A stretch of DNA of 64,000 nucleotides from Stercorarius parasiticus (lineage: Eukaryota; Chordata; Aves; Charadriiformes; Stercorariidae). Under the pieces are notes generated by a model. The model worked only from the letters and a program-made list of their open reading frames with translations, made no database searches and was not told where the DNA came from. The DNA is taken from assembly GCA_013396915.1 (NCBI GenBank), contig VWZL01001938.1, positions 78,387 to 142,386 on the forward strand. The letters run 5' to 3'. A program made the translations under genes and the position numbers. This document shows, one piece after another, positions 14,172 to 27,300 of this stretch. Within the stretch, counting starts at the first letter, position 1, and each line of letters begins with the position of its first letter.

Positions 14172-14660
14172 TGTCGGGGCCCCGAGTGCACCAATTTGCC
14201 TTACTGGCCCTGATGAGCCTCACCTGGAGCCTCCCCCCACACCCTCGCCCAGCGGCCCAGCACCCCATTTAAGCTCTGGCTTTAGCATTTTGAACTATGT
14301 TGGAGGAGTGCTCGTCTCTGCTTCAGCCTCGGCTTTGCCTGGCCTTGGACCGCATTGATCCAGACCCCTGACTTGTCACTTGACTTTCCGGCTTGACCTT
14401 GGATGTGCCTCATTGGCATGAGCTTGCCTGCTGACGTGTGCTCTTGGTGGGACCTGGCTGGGGTGTCTGGGCCTCCTGGCTCACCGTCCTGGGGAGTGTG
14501 GGAGATCCCTGCCCTGCCTGCTGGGTTATGGTGCTTGGCTCCCAGTCCCGCAGGCAGCAGCTGGTCCTTGCTGGACCCTGATGCGCACCCGATGGTAACT
14601 TGCCCACTCGCTATAAGCCTGAGCACTGACTCCTGATAGGATTTTCTGCTTGCTCTCTCA
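14172..14660 (+). mobile_element. LTR-like interspersed repeat, copy B
   Basis: Second member of the family seen at 8645. It begins TGTCGGGGCC, reaches GCACCAATT after the same 16 bases, and carries the CACCTGGAGCCTCCCC block and an ATTTAAGCTC TATA-like box. Downstream it is rich in CTTG/CCTG words, typical of avian LTR R-U5 sequence as far as I can judge. It is more GC-rich than its flanks and opens artefactual frames on both strands. The 3' end is an estimate; no internal viral genes are present, so a solo LTR is the simplest reading. Confidence 0.5.
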
Positions 14661-17600
14661 TTCAAGATATAAAAAATTATGTCGATATTAATTGGAAAGA
14701 AATTTAGAAATATTTAAGTGTTGGGATTCAAGTAATAGCAGGGGAGGCATTTTGCTTTGTAATCCGTGTTTCAATAAAGATGCTTTCAAATGGATCCTGT
14801 GAATTGATTTCTGGTGTAAGTAACAATATTCTCTGTTGGTACCCTCCTATAACATCCCCTTCTTACTGCTGCCTACTCACATAATGCTTCATCTCAGGCT
14901 TTTTGAAGCAAAATATTCACGTGGACTCTAACGGTCGTTAAATGATAGGGTATGTTCACCTGTTTCACACCTTCTGAAACAGAACCATTAAAGCTCTGAA
15001 TTCAAAAGACTGGTCAACTATGCACATGGGAGAGGAATTTGAGGTTGTAGAAATGGCAGTGGTGGCGGGACTTAAATGTGTTTGATGCCCAGCGGCTCGA
15101 TGTTTGCACTGTATCGCGTACCAGAAGAAAATCTTGGTAGGTTTCTCACTTAAGCGATCTTGTTAAGGCATGTGAGATGGGGGAAAAAAATACCAGACCG
15201 CACAAGTGGAAAGTGTGATAGCGAAATCACCTCGGTGACTTCAGGGGGGGTGAATAAGACCCTTGCAATCCCCAAGAATGTATTAGGTCAAATTATGCAA
15301 AGGCGAAATAAATCATGCCGATCCTACAGTAGAAGTGTGACCCGCGTCAGCTCCTCGCAGGAAGCTCAGCTTTCATCTCCTGTCGATAACTGGCACCACC
15401 ATGAAAGCAAACCAGGTTGCACTGAAAACCAGCGTGTCACCTGGAGCTGAGTTTCCTGGCTCTAAGGCGTGGAGCAAAACCGTAATCCGGCTCAAATGCT
15501 TTTTTCTGTGTTAGTTTATTTGTTTATGAAATGTGACGAGGGTGAAATATATCGCTTGAATCCTTTCAGGAGGATTAGAAGGTAGATTTATCTCAGAAAG
15601 GAAGAAAGCAAGCCTCCGTTTTTCTCAAGTACAGACTCTGTTTCCATTTGAAAAGATTGAAGGGCCTGAAGTGTTAAAGATAAGCTCACACCTGTAATTT
15701 GCATCTTTTCACGCAAAATACACAAAATGAAGGTGATGTTTCTTTCAAAGGTCTTCTAAACCCATACTGTAAAGTATACGTGGTAACTCACAAATCCTAC
15801 TTTTGCAAAAAGATAACCCGGTTTCACTTACGTTGTCTGAGGTCTGTACTTGTGCCAATAGTTCATTTAATCATGTAACCCATGGCAACCCTCTGCTCCT
15901 GCTTTTTAAAGTGTATGTATTCTTTAAAAAAATAGCAATATTAATCGCCTGGTTTTCGAGGCCTTTAAACTAACTTTCCTCCATGCTGTATACTTTAGAG
16001 CGTTTCTTTTTCTGAACCTCTAGAAAAGAGGCACGGTACCTCAAACACTTCTCCTGGGAGACAGGCAGCTCCAATCTATGCAGCTACGTAATTTTATAGA
16101 GGCGAAGTCAGGCGCAAAGAAATAAAACGTCAGTCTTCAGAGATAACTAATTTGCTCTGGAATGACCTTTGAGGACGACAGACTCATCTTTGATGAGATC
16201 TTTGCAGCTCCTGGCCTAATCGGCTACCCCAGCGTCACAAAACTCTGCACCAAAGCCAAGAGCTGGACTGAAATCTCCGGGGTTCCAGGTTAATGCTTCA
16301 GGCATGTGATTGTCTTCTCTGAGAGTACCAATTCTCCACATCGTGTACGTGCAATGAATCTAATCTACTTGCTGATTTTGTCCCAGGTGGTCCGCATGTT
16401 TTTCTTTCACAAGGGACTTGCCCTAAGCTGAAAATTCCTAGTGGGTCCATACGCTCGCATGGGCACTTCTAAAGTAAGATCCTGGAATTGTCTTGATTAT
16501 TGCCCTCACAGATACCCAGCAACTTCAACAGCAGTTACAAACGTGAAAATCAGGCCGCTTATTTACGTATCCACATGCAGATTCAAGGGCACAATTTTAA
16601 CTATCAAAGGCCACGCTGTTAACTTGCCCACAGAATGTTAACGTCACATCCCATGCCAGAGAACACTTCCTAGAAAACATGCACATCTATGTTTTCTTCT
16701 CACACAGTGATTTTGTATCCTTGGCGTGAGCCTTAGACAAAATTTCTGCGCTCACATACCCCCATGAGAACGGGAGCTTCAGATCCAGTTTCTGCTCTCA
16801 GCTTTGTGATTCTCCCCTGCTTGGGACAAAAGCGAGCAGCAGCTGGTTGTGCAAGAGCGGTGCAGGGTGTGGAAAGGCTCCGTCCGATTTCGAAGAGCTG
16901 AGGCTCAGCGCCGGGGCAGCGTGAGGAGCACGTCGGGGCTGAGTCACCCCTACTGTTATTCATTTTTGCTGAGGCACTGTGCAAAAGCTCGGCTTTGTTA
17001 AGTAGCCCATTACTCTAGATAGACTCTTCAAAAATAGGAAAACGGGATGCTTGCTGTGCTGGACTCTTACAACCCGCTGCAAGCCCTGCACCAATGCTGT
17101 AAGATGCCATCTGGTAAGGATGCAAGTGCTGCTAGAACCCCTGCGTATGCTCCCTGCCATTCCTGACTCCTGTAAGTGTGTGCTGTCTGCTGGGTTTATG
17201 CTGAAAGAGAGGATCTATTGCATCCACTTACCCATCCTCTTACAGGGACAGATGATTATTCTGAACCCACTGATGAGCTACACCAGGAACTTAGGCTGAG
17301 CGGTGGTGAAATGCTGCCTGCTCGGAGCAGAAGCATTCTCCGTTAGCAGAAACGATAAAATGCTGATTGCCGCTCCCGGCCAGGAAGCTGCCCCACTGTC
17401 CTTAAAGAGGGACCACGCTGCTCCTTCAAAATGACGGTGCCCTTGCTTGCGTGCCGCTAGTGGAGAAGTGACTTCTTACACGGGGCTCCCAGGATGACGC
17501 TGGATGTGCAACACACTGGGATTGCAACATGACGCGGGTATGATTTTATTGTCTTGCTGGAACTCATTAGCAAGTTCCTGCCTCCAAGAAAACGAATGAC

Positions 17601-20519
17601 ATGAAAATGGCCTTCGGATGTCCCCACGACGAATGATTCATTTTGAAACGAGCGATGGCTGGTACATGGGCTTGAGGATGGGGCCCAGAAAAACGGCGAA
17701 GACACAATGTACCGACATGGCCTTTTGCAGATAAACAGCACGGGGAGACGTTTTCACAGTCTGAAAGACACGAGGCACGTCAGTGAGCAACTCACCTTAG
17801 GCACCAACTGCTCTTCTGCCTCCAGCCTGCTTGTTTTCCCTTTATAGCACCGCACTCACACGCAACACAACGCTCTGGCTGTAACGCTATCGTCGTGACA
17901 CTAGTTGTAAACTACAAATAATAGCGGTATGGTCTGACTGCTTCCTGAGCAGCACTGAGCACCCGATACCCTCGCTGGTTGCTGTCGAGGCTAAGGGATT
18001 CAGCACATTATTAGAGATATGCAACACCTCCTTCGTTCACACCCACTGCTGCTAGGAGGAAGAGCCAACATGACTGAACTTGACACAAAATGAAGTAACC
18101 TATATGTTACTAAAGCTTAATAAAGACAGCTTCCATTCTGTGATAAAATGTCATCAAGTCTTGTAATTCCATTGTGTCGTCTAACTTAACGTGATGATGC
18201 CTTAGTTCTTTAAGGCTTTAGAGCAATCCTTTAGCTATTATCTGCCAGCTAATACAGCGTGTCTGATGCTTCATACGGTGGATCGCAGTAAATCATGTTC
18301 TAGGCTATGTTGTTACAACTAAGGATGTAGTTCGAAACACACAGCTTTGGGGAAGCTGGCGTAAGAAGTTCCTATGCCTTCCTCAGCCCTGGCCTCTTCC
18401 TCCCACCGCTGCAGAGCGGCTTTTGCACCCTCTCTTCCGTTATTTCACTACCGCTATCACAGAGCCAGAGTATAAAACGGGACCGCCTCAAATAAATAAC
18501 AAAGAGCCACCCTACAAATAAAATGACCAGCACTGGAGTTAAAAAACCATGTCTGTAATAGCAAGCACCTCAGAAATCTCAGACCATTCCTACTCCCAGA
18601 TCTCAAAATAAGTCCCAAAAGTCTTCCGCTGAAACTCTGATTTGACTGCATGTTTTCGTTTCTGGATGAATCTGTCCAAAACATAGTAAACAGCAGAATA
18701 ACTGTTGGTTATTGGAAAATACCTTTGATTCAGAGAGGAAATAAGGAGCGGCCAATAAAGGAGGACTCCAAGGAGCTCACCGTGGCGCAACACAACTTGC
18801 CTTAATGTTCTGCTTAAAGAGTAAAATGTAATTTTTAGTATCTTCAGAAGGGAAGCAATTCATTCGTCGTCTGAACTCAGTGCCTCTGAACTTCTTCCTG
18901 TCAACAACTCACAGAAGTACTCAAAAACATGTAAGAAAACCAAACTTCTTTGCTCTTACGCCTTCTGCTACAGACAGATGCTTTGCATCTGGAACTTCTT
19001 TTGGTAAATGATTACCATAATGTCTGGCATTTCCTTTCAGAGCGGGTTGTGAAAAGAGTAGGACGCGCACCGGCTTATATGGAATTACAAGCTTTCTTTT
19101 CAGAATGCACTATGGTAGCGAAAGATATGACACATCATTTTTCATTGGTAACTTCTTAAACGAGTATCACAAAACACCAATGAAAAAAGTACGTGATGGA
19201 AACTACCACTGTGATAAAAAGCTTCGGACAGGATCTCCTTGTCTACGATGGCAGGAGTGTTTATACACCACAGCAACAAAGAACACATCATATATATTTC
19301 AGTAGACAGTGCTTCAATGGGTGATCATAAATTGAGCTCTATCTTGAAAGTGGGAATAAAAGACTAAAAATTTCAACGAGGCTGCACAAATATACTCCAG
19401 AACTCATTTTTTCTCTTCCTGTCCAATTCTATACCTTGAAACTATAGCCTTATTACTTAAAGATTATATAGGAAAGGCCATGAGTTCAAGTGTAACCTGT
19501 AGCTCTCCCCTCTCCCCCACTTCTGTGGCGTACTACATGCACGCTCATGAGAAAGGTGAACAGAGTGACGTGCAAGTCAACAAGTGCACATCCTGCTCAT
19601 TTTGCAACATTAGCTGGAAGGAAATTGTTTTCAAACTCTGGTTTAGTAACCATGCCCCGATCAAAAATACTGTTGCATCTCCCTTGCTGAAGCGCAAGCC
19701 AAATCCTTGTGAACTAATAATTGCACAGTGTTTTACAACTAAGCACCACCTGTACAGAATGAGATAAAGCACTTGAGCCCCTGTCACTGCCCCTGGTACA
19801 CAGAACTGGATGGTTTTATTATCTGCAGTACTTTCCAAAGTGACTTTCATTTCACAAAAAAAGCATTTATAAATTCCAGAAACAGAGCCGAGAGGTGCAG
19901 TGCGCTTGCAGGACCTTTGCAGTTCCACGTGTGTAACTTAAAGCTTTCACCAAAGATGGCTCCACAAGTTACCCCAATTGTACGTAAGTCCACACTTACT
20001 CAGGCTGGACAGTCAAGTGCTTTCAATATGGCACTTGGGAATTCCTCTTTAAGGAACTATTGCCTGAAAATCGTTTATGTCCCAACTGTCTTAGCTCGCT
20101 AGGCCTTCTACGTTCATGAAGGCTTTTGTCGCTCTTGAAACACTCATCACGCTCTGCCTGCCATCAGTACCAAATGTGCAGTCAACACAAAAGTAACAAT
20201 AAAGCTCCTGTACAGCAGGAGGAGTGCTAGAGCAGCCATGTTCATGTGCTACGAGACCTTGTAAGATTCAAGGTTGGACACAAGGTTCAAACTCTGAATG
20301 CCATACGCTGCCAAAGTAACTGTTACCGCCTAACAGCTCTGCCAGGATTCATGAATCACCTGTGCTTACAGGTGACATTAAGTCACAGAGTCAGGTTCTG
20401 GCAAAAACTACAGTTTTTGTACTGGTGCTCCTTGCTGGTCTGAGCAATGGCACTCTCCTGTTACCACCCCAAAATGATTAGGTTATTAGCATAAATCATA
20501 CTGGGGCTGCAGCACTCTC
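14661..20519. other. intergenic sequence, no gene supported
   Basis: No supportable gene or repeat. Frames on both strands around 16733-17300 and 19480-20102 reach about 80-127 codons but show no domain, no consistent strand and no splice context that I could make sense of. Confidence 0.45.
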
Positions 20520-20995
20520 AATGGTAGAGTTCGGGATCCCGCAAGGAGGGGGCAAGGCAAAAACCAAGATCACAGCTGTAGGCCTCAGGAGAGCAGACTT
20601 TGGGATCTTCAGGGATCTGCTCAGAAGAATCCCATGGGAGACCGTCCTGGAGAGCAGAGTGGTCCAGGAGCGCCCTGTGATCCTCAGGTATCACCTCCCC
20701 ACCGAGCTCAAGAGTGGTCTCCCAGCAAGCAGGAAATCAAGCAAAGGCTGCAGAAGGCCCGCATGGATGAAAAAGGAGCTCCTGACAAAACTCTAATGTA
20801 AAACGAAAGCGTACAGAGGTTCTGAAGTCTCCATCCTTAGAGATATTCAAAACTCGACAAGGTCCTGAGCAACCTGCTGTAGTTGACACTGCTTTGAACA
20901 GGTAGGATGTCTGTGTGTGTATGTGTGTATGTTTGTGGGTGTTCTCCAGAGGGCTCTTCCAGCCTTATTCTTCCATGTCTTTCTGTGAAACTGTG
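20520..20995 (+). mobile_element. CR1 LINE fragment with internal deletion
   Basis: From 20521 the + strand is open for 91 codons with CR1 ORF2 character: RRADFGIFRDLLRRIPWE, then RKSSKGCRRPAWMKKELL, the region just upstream of the reverse transcriptase core in CR1. After about 20795 it jumps directly to sequence resembling the CR1 3' end (ending near CCAGAGGGCTCTTCCAGCC and CTTTCTGTGAAACTGTGA), so nearly all of the reverse transcriptase is missing. A TG-rich microsatellite (about 20909-20940) interrupts the 3' part. It is non-functional and older than the CR1 at 22.8 kb. Confidence 0.7.
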
Positions 20996-22785
20996 ACTCT
21001 CCATCTGGCTCAGGAAGAGGTAGTGATGTCTGGTTACATGATACCTGCAGTGCCATTGGGCTTCAGTATTTCCAACCCAGAGTGTTCATGCAGTGACTTG
21101 TTGAGGAGATTGTCTGAAATAGGGAGTGAGAAATCTCTGAAGTGAGACGTGGCACATTTGAATCCAAATAAACCTGAAAGATAGCTTTGGGGGATATAGG
21201 GCAGTAGGGATCTTTTTCCAAACCAAAATGAAGCCTACAGTCTAAGGGCTACATTTTTGACATGGCAGAGAGCGAACCTCAAAGTAACACGGTTCTGTCC
21301 ACGTCAGCTTCAGAGAAAGGGAAAACATTTCTAGTTGCGGTCATAGATTTGACGCTAGTACCAGAAAAAGGTGAACTGGGGAAGTTCTTGCTTACAGGGC
21401 TGTGTTACAAATCAGAGAGTGAACGGTGAGCTTACAATGTCGCTCCCTGTATCTCCTACCAGCTCTGAGGAATACCTAGTCTCGAAGGTTTGCTCCATCA
21501 GACCTCCTGGGTAGTGGGAAAGTCAGAGCTGCTTTTGGACCATCTCAAAGCTTGCTAGGAAGGACACGCTAAGCATGAAGGGGAAAAAAAGTGTCTCAAA
21601 GTATCTCAAGTCCTTTGAGACTAGCAAATCCTTAGTGGGTTTGGTGGAACAGAACTTGACCAAGTGCCTCAACTAGAGCAGTAAAGCTACAATACAGGAC
21701 TAAAATCTTTTCCGGGCAGAACGTTTTAAACCTCATCAAAGCCATTTTGTCCTCCAAAACTGCAGAAATCATGAAGGTTTTGCAGAAGCAATGGCAATCT
21801 TTTCTGAAGAATATATGTGATTGACAGGAGGAACCTTATGAAAGACTGCCAGCCAGCGTGCAGTCATGCATGCCACCTCAGAAATGAAAATGAAAATAGA
21901 TATGCTGGAATCAAAGCTTCTAATGACTATTAACAGTTCCCAAGCTCTCCTGTGGTTACTACACCTAAGAAGAATGGGGAAGGGTTATTGTTTTGTGTGG
22001 GTGGTTAAACGTTCAGCTCAGTGCCTAGCCCCCGTGCATATGTGGGCTAGTGCCTAGCCCCCTTACGCTCATAATGCATGGTTTCCTGGTTAACCGTACT
22101 GGGACTGGATACCTCAATAGGTTGGATTTAACGAACAGGTATTGGCAGATCTTCAGGAAAAAAGTGCTGGGGAAAACCATACTCCTTGCTGTAGGTTTAT
22201 ATCCTTGATCTACATTAAAGAATCAGGCGTATGGGTTTGGCATCGACCAGTAACGGTCTGTGTCAACACAGCTGTTTATGCTAAATTGAAGTGGGTAAAT
22301 TCCCGTATTCTGATGGCATTACTTTTTATAACCGTAGATTAGGTCTGGGCTGGAAATAAGAGAAATTGATATATAAGAGTAATTTTCACATCTTTCATCG
22401 AATCCCAATGACATATACTTTTCCTACAAGAAATAGGAGAAGATGCCTTTTATTCAAAGAGAATCCAAGCCCAGAAAGGACAAACACTGAAGCATAATAC
22501 GGAAGAGAGGGTAGGGTGGGAATGGCGGAGGGAGATTAGGGCTTTCAGAAGTTCAGGACACACCTGAAGAATTGCTAAAGGTGACTGTCAAGTCACTTTG
22601 TTTTGAAGAGTTAAAGAAGAGCTTCATCACTTTCCCCAAAACACCAGGATGCACTGCAAATGCACTAGATGTGAGGAGATATGATTCAGACTGTAACCAC
22701 CAAGATGGTTGGACATAGATTTACACTGCTACATAATGGTATTTTTAATTTCAAGTTCACAAAATCTGAGAAACGTTACACACAA
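20996..22785. other. intergenic sequence, no gene supported
   Basis: No gene seen. A small local duplication of GTGCCTAGCCCCC occurs at about 22019-22062. Otherwise this is unremarkable sequence between two CR1 insertions. Confidence 0.45.
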
Positions 22786-24372
22786 ATAGAGTTGCTTTCC
22801 AAAAGCGCTATAATCCTGCCTGGATGAACAGGGAGCTGCTGGACACACGGTCACACAAAAAGAAACTTTACAAGGAGTGGAAGAAAGGACAGCTGGAATG
22901 GGGGCCATATAAGGAAGCTGTCCGAACAGCAAGAGATCTGGTGAGAAAAGCTAAAGCTCAGTTAGAATTAAACCTAGCCAAGGAGATCAAGGGAAACAGC
23001 AAAAAACTTCTGTAGGTACATTAATGGTAAGAAGACGACTAGGGAGGGCGTGGGCCCCCTCAGAAAGGAAACGGGGGAGGTGGTGAGAAGCGATAAGGAG
23101 AAGGCCGAGGTTTGCAACAAGTTCTTTTCCTCAGTCTTCACTAGCAAGGGCTCCAGCCACACTCCCGGAGTCACAGAAGACAGCGGCAGGGGTTGGACGG
23201 AACTGCCCGTCGTAAGTGAAGATCAGGTGCGTGACCATCTGATGAACCTGAAAGTGAACAAGTCCATGGGACCCGACGGGATGCACCCACGGGTACTGAA
23301 GGAACTGGCAGATGAGGTTGCTAAACCGCTCTCTATTATATTCCAAAAGTCACGGTAGTCTGGCGAAGTCCCCACTGACTGGAAGAGGGGAAACATAATC
23401 CCCATTTTCAAAAAGGGAAAGAAGGAGGCACCAGGGAACTATAGGCCAGTCGGTCTCACCTCCGTGCCTGGTAAGATTATGGAGCAGCTCCTCCTGGAGG
23501 CGCTGCTGAGGCAGAAGAGTAACGAAGAGGTGACGGGGTACAATCAACACGGCCTGACCAACGGCAAACCGTGCCTGACAANNNNNNNNNNNNNNNNNNN
23601 NNNNNNNNNNNNNNNNNNNNNNNNNNNNNNNNNNNNNNNNNNNNNNNNNNNNNNNNNNNNNNNNNNNNNNNNNNNNNNNNNNNNNNNNNNNNNNNNNNNN
23701 NNNNNNNNNNNNNNNNNNNNNNNNNNNNNNNNNNNNNNNNNNNNNNNNNNNNNNNNNNNNNNNNNNNNNNNNNNNNNNNNNNNNNNNNNNNNNNNNNNNN
23801 TGGCCAGCAGGTCGAGGGAGGTGATTCTCCCCCTCTACTCCACTCTCGTGAGACCCCGCCTGGAGTACCGCGTCCAATTCTGGAGCCCCTACTGCAAGAA
23901 AGATATGGACGTGCTGGAACGTGTCCAGAGAAGAGCCACGAGGATGATCAGAGGGCTGGAGCACCTCTCCTGTGAGGACAGACTGAGAGAGTTGGGGTTG
24001 TTCAGTCTGGAGGAAAGAAGGCTCCGAGGAGACCTTATAGTGGCCTACCAGCGTCTTAAGGGAGCCTACAAGAAAGCTGGCGAGGGACTTTTTAGGATGT
24101 CGGGTAACGGTAGGACTAGAGGGAATGGATTAAAACTAGAGATGGGACGATTCAGACTGGACGTTAGGAAGAAGTTCTTCACCGTGAGGGTGGTGAGACG
24201 CTGGAACAGGTTGCCCAGAGAGGTGGTGGAAGCCCCGTCCCTGGAAGTTTTGAAGGCCAGCCTGGACGGGGCTCTGAGCAACCTGATCTAGCGGGAGGCT
24301 TCCCTGCCCAGGGCAGGGGGGTTGGAACTAGATGATCTTTAAGGTCCCTTCCAACCCCGACAATTCTATAAT
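22786..24372 (+). mobile_element. CR1 LINE, 5'-truncated, with assembly gap
   Basis: This encodes the C-terminal half of CR1 ORF2. The first frame (22824-23015) carries NPAWMNRELLDTR and [18 protein letters not shown] single-base frame change near 23000 (by an A run) shifts to the frame carrying [49 protein letters not shown] and, after an in-frame stop near 23356, [19 protein letters not shown] and [19 protein letters not shown]. Ns occupy 23582-23800. After the gap come [20 protein letters not shown], the [19 protein letters not shown] block, and the untranslated 3' end with GGTTGGAACTAGATGATCTT, finishing in ATTCTATA. The stop and frameshift make this copy inactive, though sequence decay is modest. 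Confidence 0.92.
23582..23800. other. assembly gap (run of N)
   Basis: 219 undetermined bases lie inside the CR1 reverse transcriptase. The frame is open on both sides of it, but the true gap size is unknown, so the continuous translation across it is not evidence of an intact frame. Confidence 0.99.
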
Positions 24373-27300
24373 ACTGCAGGCAATCTGTGAAGGCTTAACG
24401 AATATGAATTCCGTCTTTGTATTACTGGGCTTTTAAAAATCTAGAGAGCTACTTGTTAGTGCTTGGAAAGAAAAAAAGAGGTGCAAATTCACAAATGCTC
24501 TCTGTCACACAAGTATTCTGGTTTGCTACTACATATCTAGGAGTGGGAGAAGGCAAAACAGGTCATACTGAAAGCATTTGTTTGATCTGCTGCTTTTTAT
24601 CAGTGTTACAAAATCCGCTGGAGTTAAAGGAAGTTCTCTATAGCAGGAGTTGCCAAGAAGTCAGAATAATGTAAATTATTCCCTGGGGCTTTCAATGTGA
24701 AGTAGGAACAGAATCACAACATGAAGGCAAGAAGAGGGAAAGCCAGTGGCAAGAAAAAGAAGCTTGGTTCCCTTGAAAACCATTACTTTCCAGCACAGTG
24801 TTACCAGTCAGAAAAAGCGTACGCTGGAGGTGCTGCCTTTGCTCTTTTTTCTTGAGGAGCAGGACTGGGTGGGAAGAGACAGGACGTGGGGTCTGTTCCC
24901 ATCTCAGCTGACTTTCCTGACTTCTGACCAGCATCTCTAACAACTGCAGGAGGACGTGGAATGCCCAGGTGCAACGGCAACGCAAATCCTTATTTGTACC
25001 TACCAACAGGGAAAACCAATCTCTTCCACGGCAAATACTCAAAATCGTAATACCACAGAGCAGAACAAACACAAATTGTTAATCTGCAAAAATCGATGCC
25101 ACGCACTCAGCAGGGCAAATATTTGACCTGTAAATAAACCAGCAGAAGTGAATTCTCGGGGAAGGGTTACCTGCTTGGAGCCAGCTCATGTTTTTGCAGT
25201 GTCTGACCAGCAGGACTGCATCAGAAGCAGATTCCTTAGGATGTGTTCCAGATTGGCCTGCAGTTCGGCACTTACTCAGGCGCGTCTTCCCTCAGCTCCA
25301 GTGTCAGAGGTCTTCGTTTAGAAGCTAAAAACTCTGTCTTGGTTTCACGTGATGTAAACATACATACAGTCTGCTCAAGGATCAGTCCCGCGAGGATGCA
25401 GCTTCCCACACAATGGGGATGGGCCCTCCTGGGTGAAATGCAGACTGCCGTTCCCTTCCTCGCCAAGTTCTTCTGTCTTCACCCTTTGTTCTCTCAGCTG
25501 CAGGCAAGAAGCATACACGTAAGCCCTCTCTATCTCCAGTTCAAACTGATTTTTCCTCCATACAGCTGAAACTTTGAAAATAAAAAATGCCTTGATGATT
25601 TACACAGAGGAATTTGAGGCCAATGCACCCGCTTCTGTCTCCTAGTAGCTCTTGTGCTTCACATCATCTCACTGCCTCTGAGTTCAGGACCTTGTTCTCT
25701 TCAGATTTAAGTCCAACGCTGAAGCATGACTTCACCGATTTTCATTTACTCCTGATTTACACCAGTAGGCGGATGATTGGAATTGCAATACCCATGTAGC
25801 ACAGGGTTGTTAATTCAGCTTTGCTTTGCAATAAGCTTACAAATACCATAACTTTGGAAAAACTGTCATTATTTTATCCTCCCCCCTGAAGAAGATTAAA
25901 GCTACCTAGAAAACAAATGTCTAGTTTTGCACAGCTGAGGGGACAGACGCTTGCAAAGGGGAGGCCACGGAGCAAGGGAGGGAGCGTGAGCAAGCGCTGC
26001 TCCTGAGGATCTTCTCCAGTCCTTTCCTTGTTCTCAACTACTCTTTCTGCTCAGTCCTGCAAGTGGTGGCCTTGTCACAATAGATAAAATATTTGTTTGA
26101 GTAACTCTTTGGTTCGTGTGTTGTAATTGGCTTTCAGTTACTTACGATGATTAATGAAAAAAGGTATTTATTTAATAGGAAAGACAACACATGGTGATAC
26201 CAGCTGAAATACTGGAAAGTCCCTGAGTAATCCCATTGAGATTTTTTTTTTCCTTAAAAATGCAACTACTGCAGTTAAAGCAAAGTGGTCACTTTTTCCC
26301 TAAAAAGTTGCTGCATGTTGATAGCATGAACATCCTGATCATGCTTCAGGCCGCATCCTGTCCGCTTTCTTTCTTTTCTTCTTCTTTTTTTTTTTTTTTT
26401 AATTTTTCCCAATACTACTTCCCTTTCTGGAGGTGACTTCATTTCCGATGCAGTTACTACATATGTGGGGAAACCCCAGGAATATGCAAAGGCAGATATT
26501 TTCCATCAAACCCGATCAGTAAACAGCTTTTGATTGTATCGTGAATAGGCCAAAGGGCACAGAAAGGAAGGCCTGCAATTTTGGATTCCTCCAAACTGCT
26601 GAAAAGTGTGGATAAAGTTCTGAGTGAACCATAGCTGTTCTGCTTGAGGCTCAGAGGCTTTGCTGAAGCAACGCTCAAGGGCGCCGTCGATGAATTTTTA
26701 CAAGTCCAGCTGCAAGGGTGGAGTATTAAATGCATAGCGCTAGGATCCAGAACAGCTAGCAAGAAGGACAAAGGCAAATTAAGGCGGCTAACAGAAAAAT
26801 CAGCAGAGAGAGAAAGAAGTGGTAGCGATGCTTTTAGACGTGTTATACTACTGTGTATTGCTGGCGCGCTTGCTTGTGCTGCAGGGAGATCCACGTGCCA
26901 CAGATTCTTGAGACAGAACTCGAAGGTGCTCCTCCTGCCTCCAAACCAGAGATGTCATCAGCAGTGGAGGTGGAAAAAAATACTCACCAGCATAGGTGTT
27001 GCAATTGTTCTTCTCTGCAGCAAGAATCACGGGCCGCACGGAAAATACAGGAATAGGGATCATCATCTCCTGCGCTGGGAGGAAGTGGCGGTGTGGTACA
27101 GCAGAGCTCCAGCTCTCATCCTTGTTCTCAGAAGACTTTTGCAACCTTATGACTAATTGATAGTCCTTTGTTAAAGCACTCGCACACTGACCTTTGTAAC
27201 ACCTGCCCAGTAGAGGATGGATTCAGAAAATAAACTTCATGTCCAGCACTTCTACAAACAAACGAATGCAATTTCCATTCTCATTAATGGTGGTAGATGT

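Noticed and set aside
23464..24291. 275-codon frame that appears as one protein
   Set aside because: It belongs to the CR1 and crosses 219 Ns, so continuity is not demonstrated. It is not a host gene.
24692..25072. Minus-strand frame with a hydrophobic start and DLRCRC, resembling an ELR-CxC chemokine
   Set aside because: No exon break between the signal-like part and the CxC, no partner cysteines at chemokine spacing and no THSKFI- or GPHC-like block. Judged coincidental.
26644..27156. 170-codon + strand frame with a hydrophobic middle
   Set aside because: No recognisable domain. The opposite strand is open over much of the same interval, consistent with a stop-poor, CpG-enriched patch rather than a gene.
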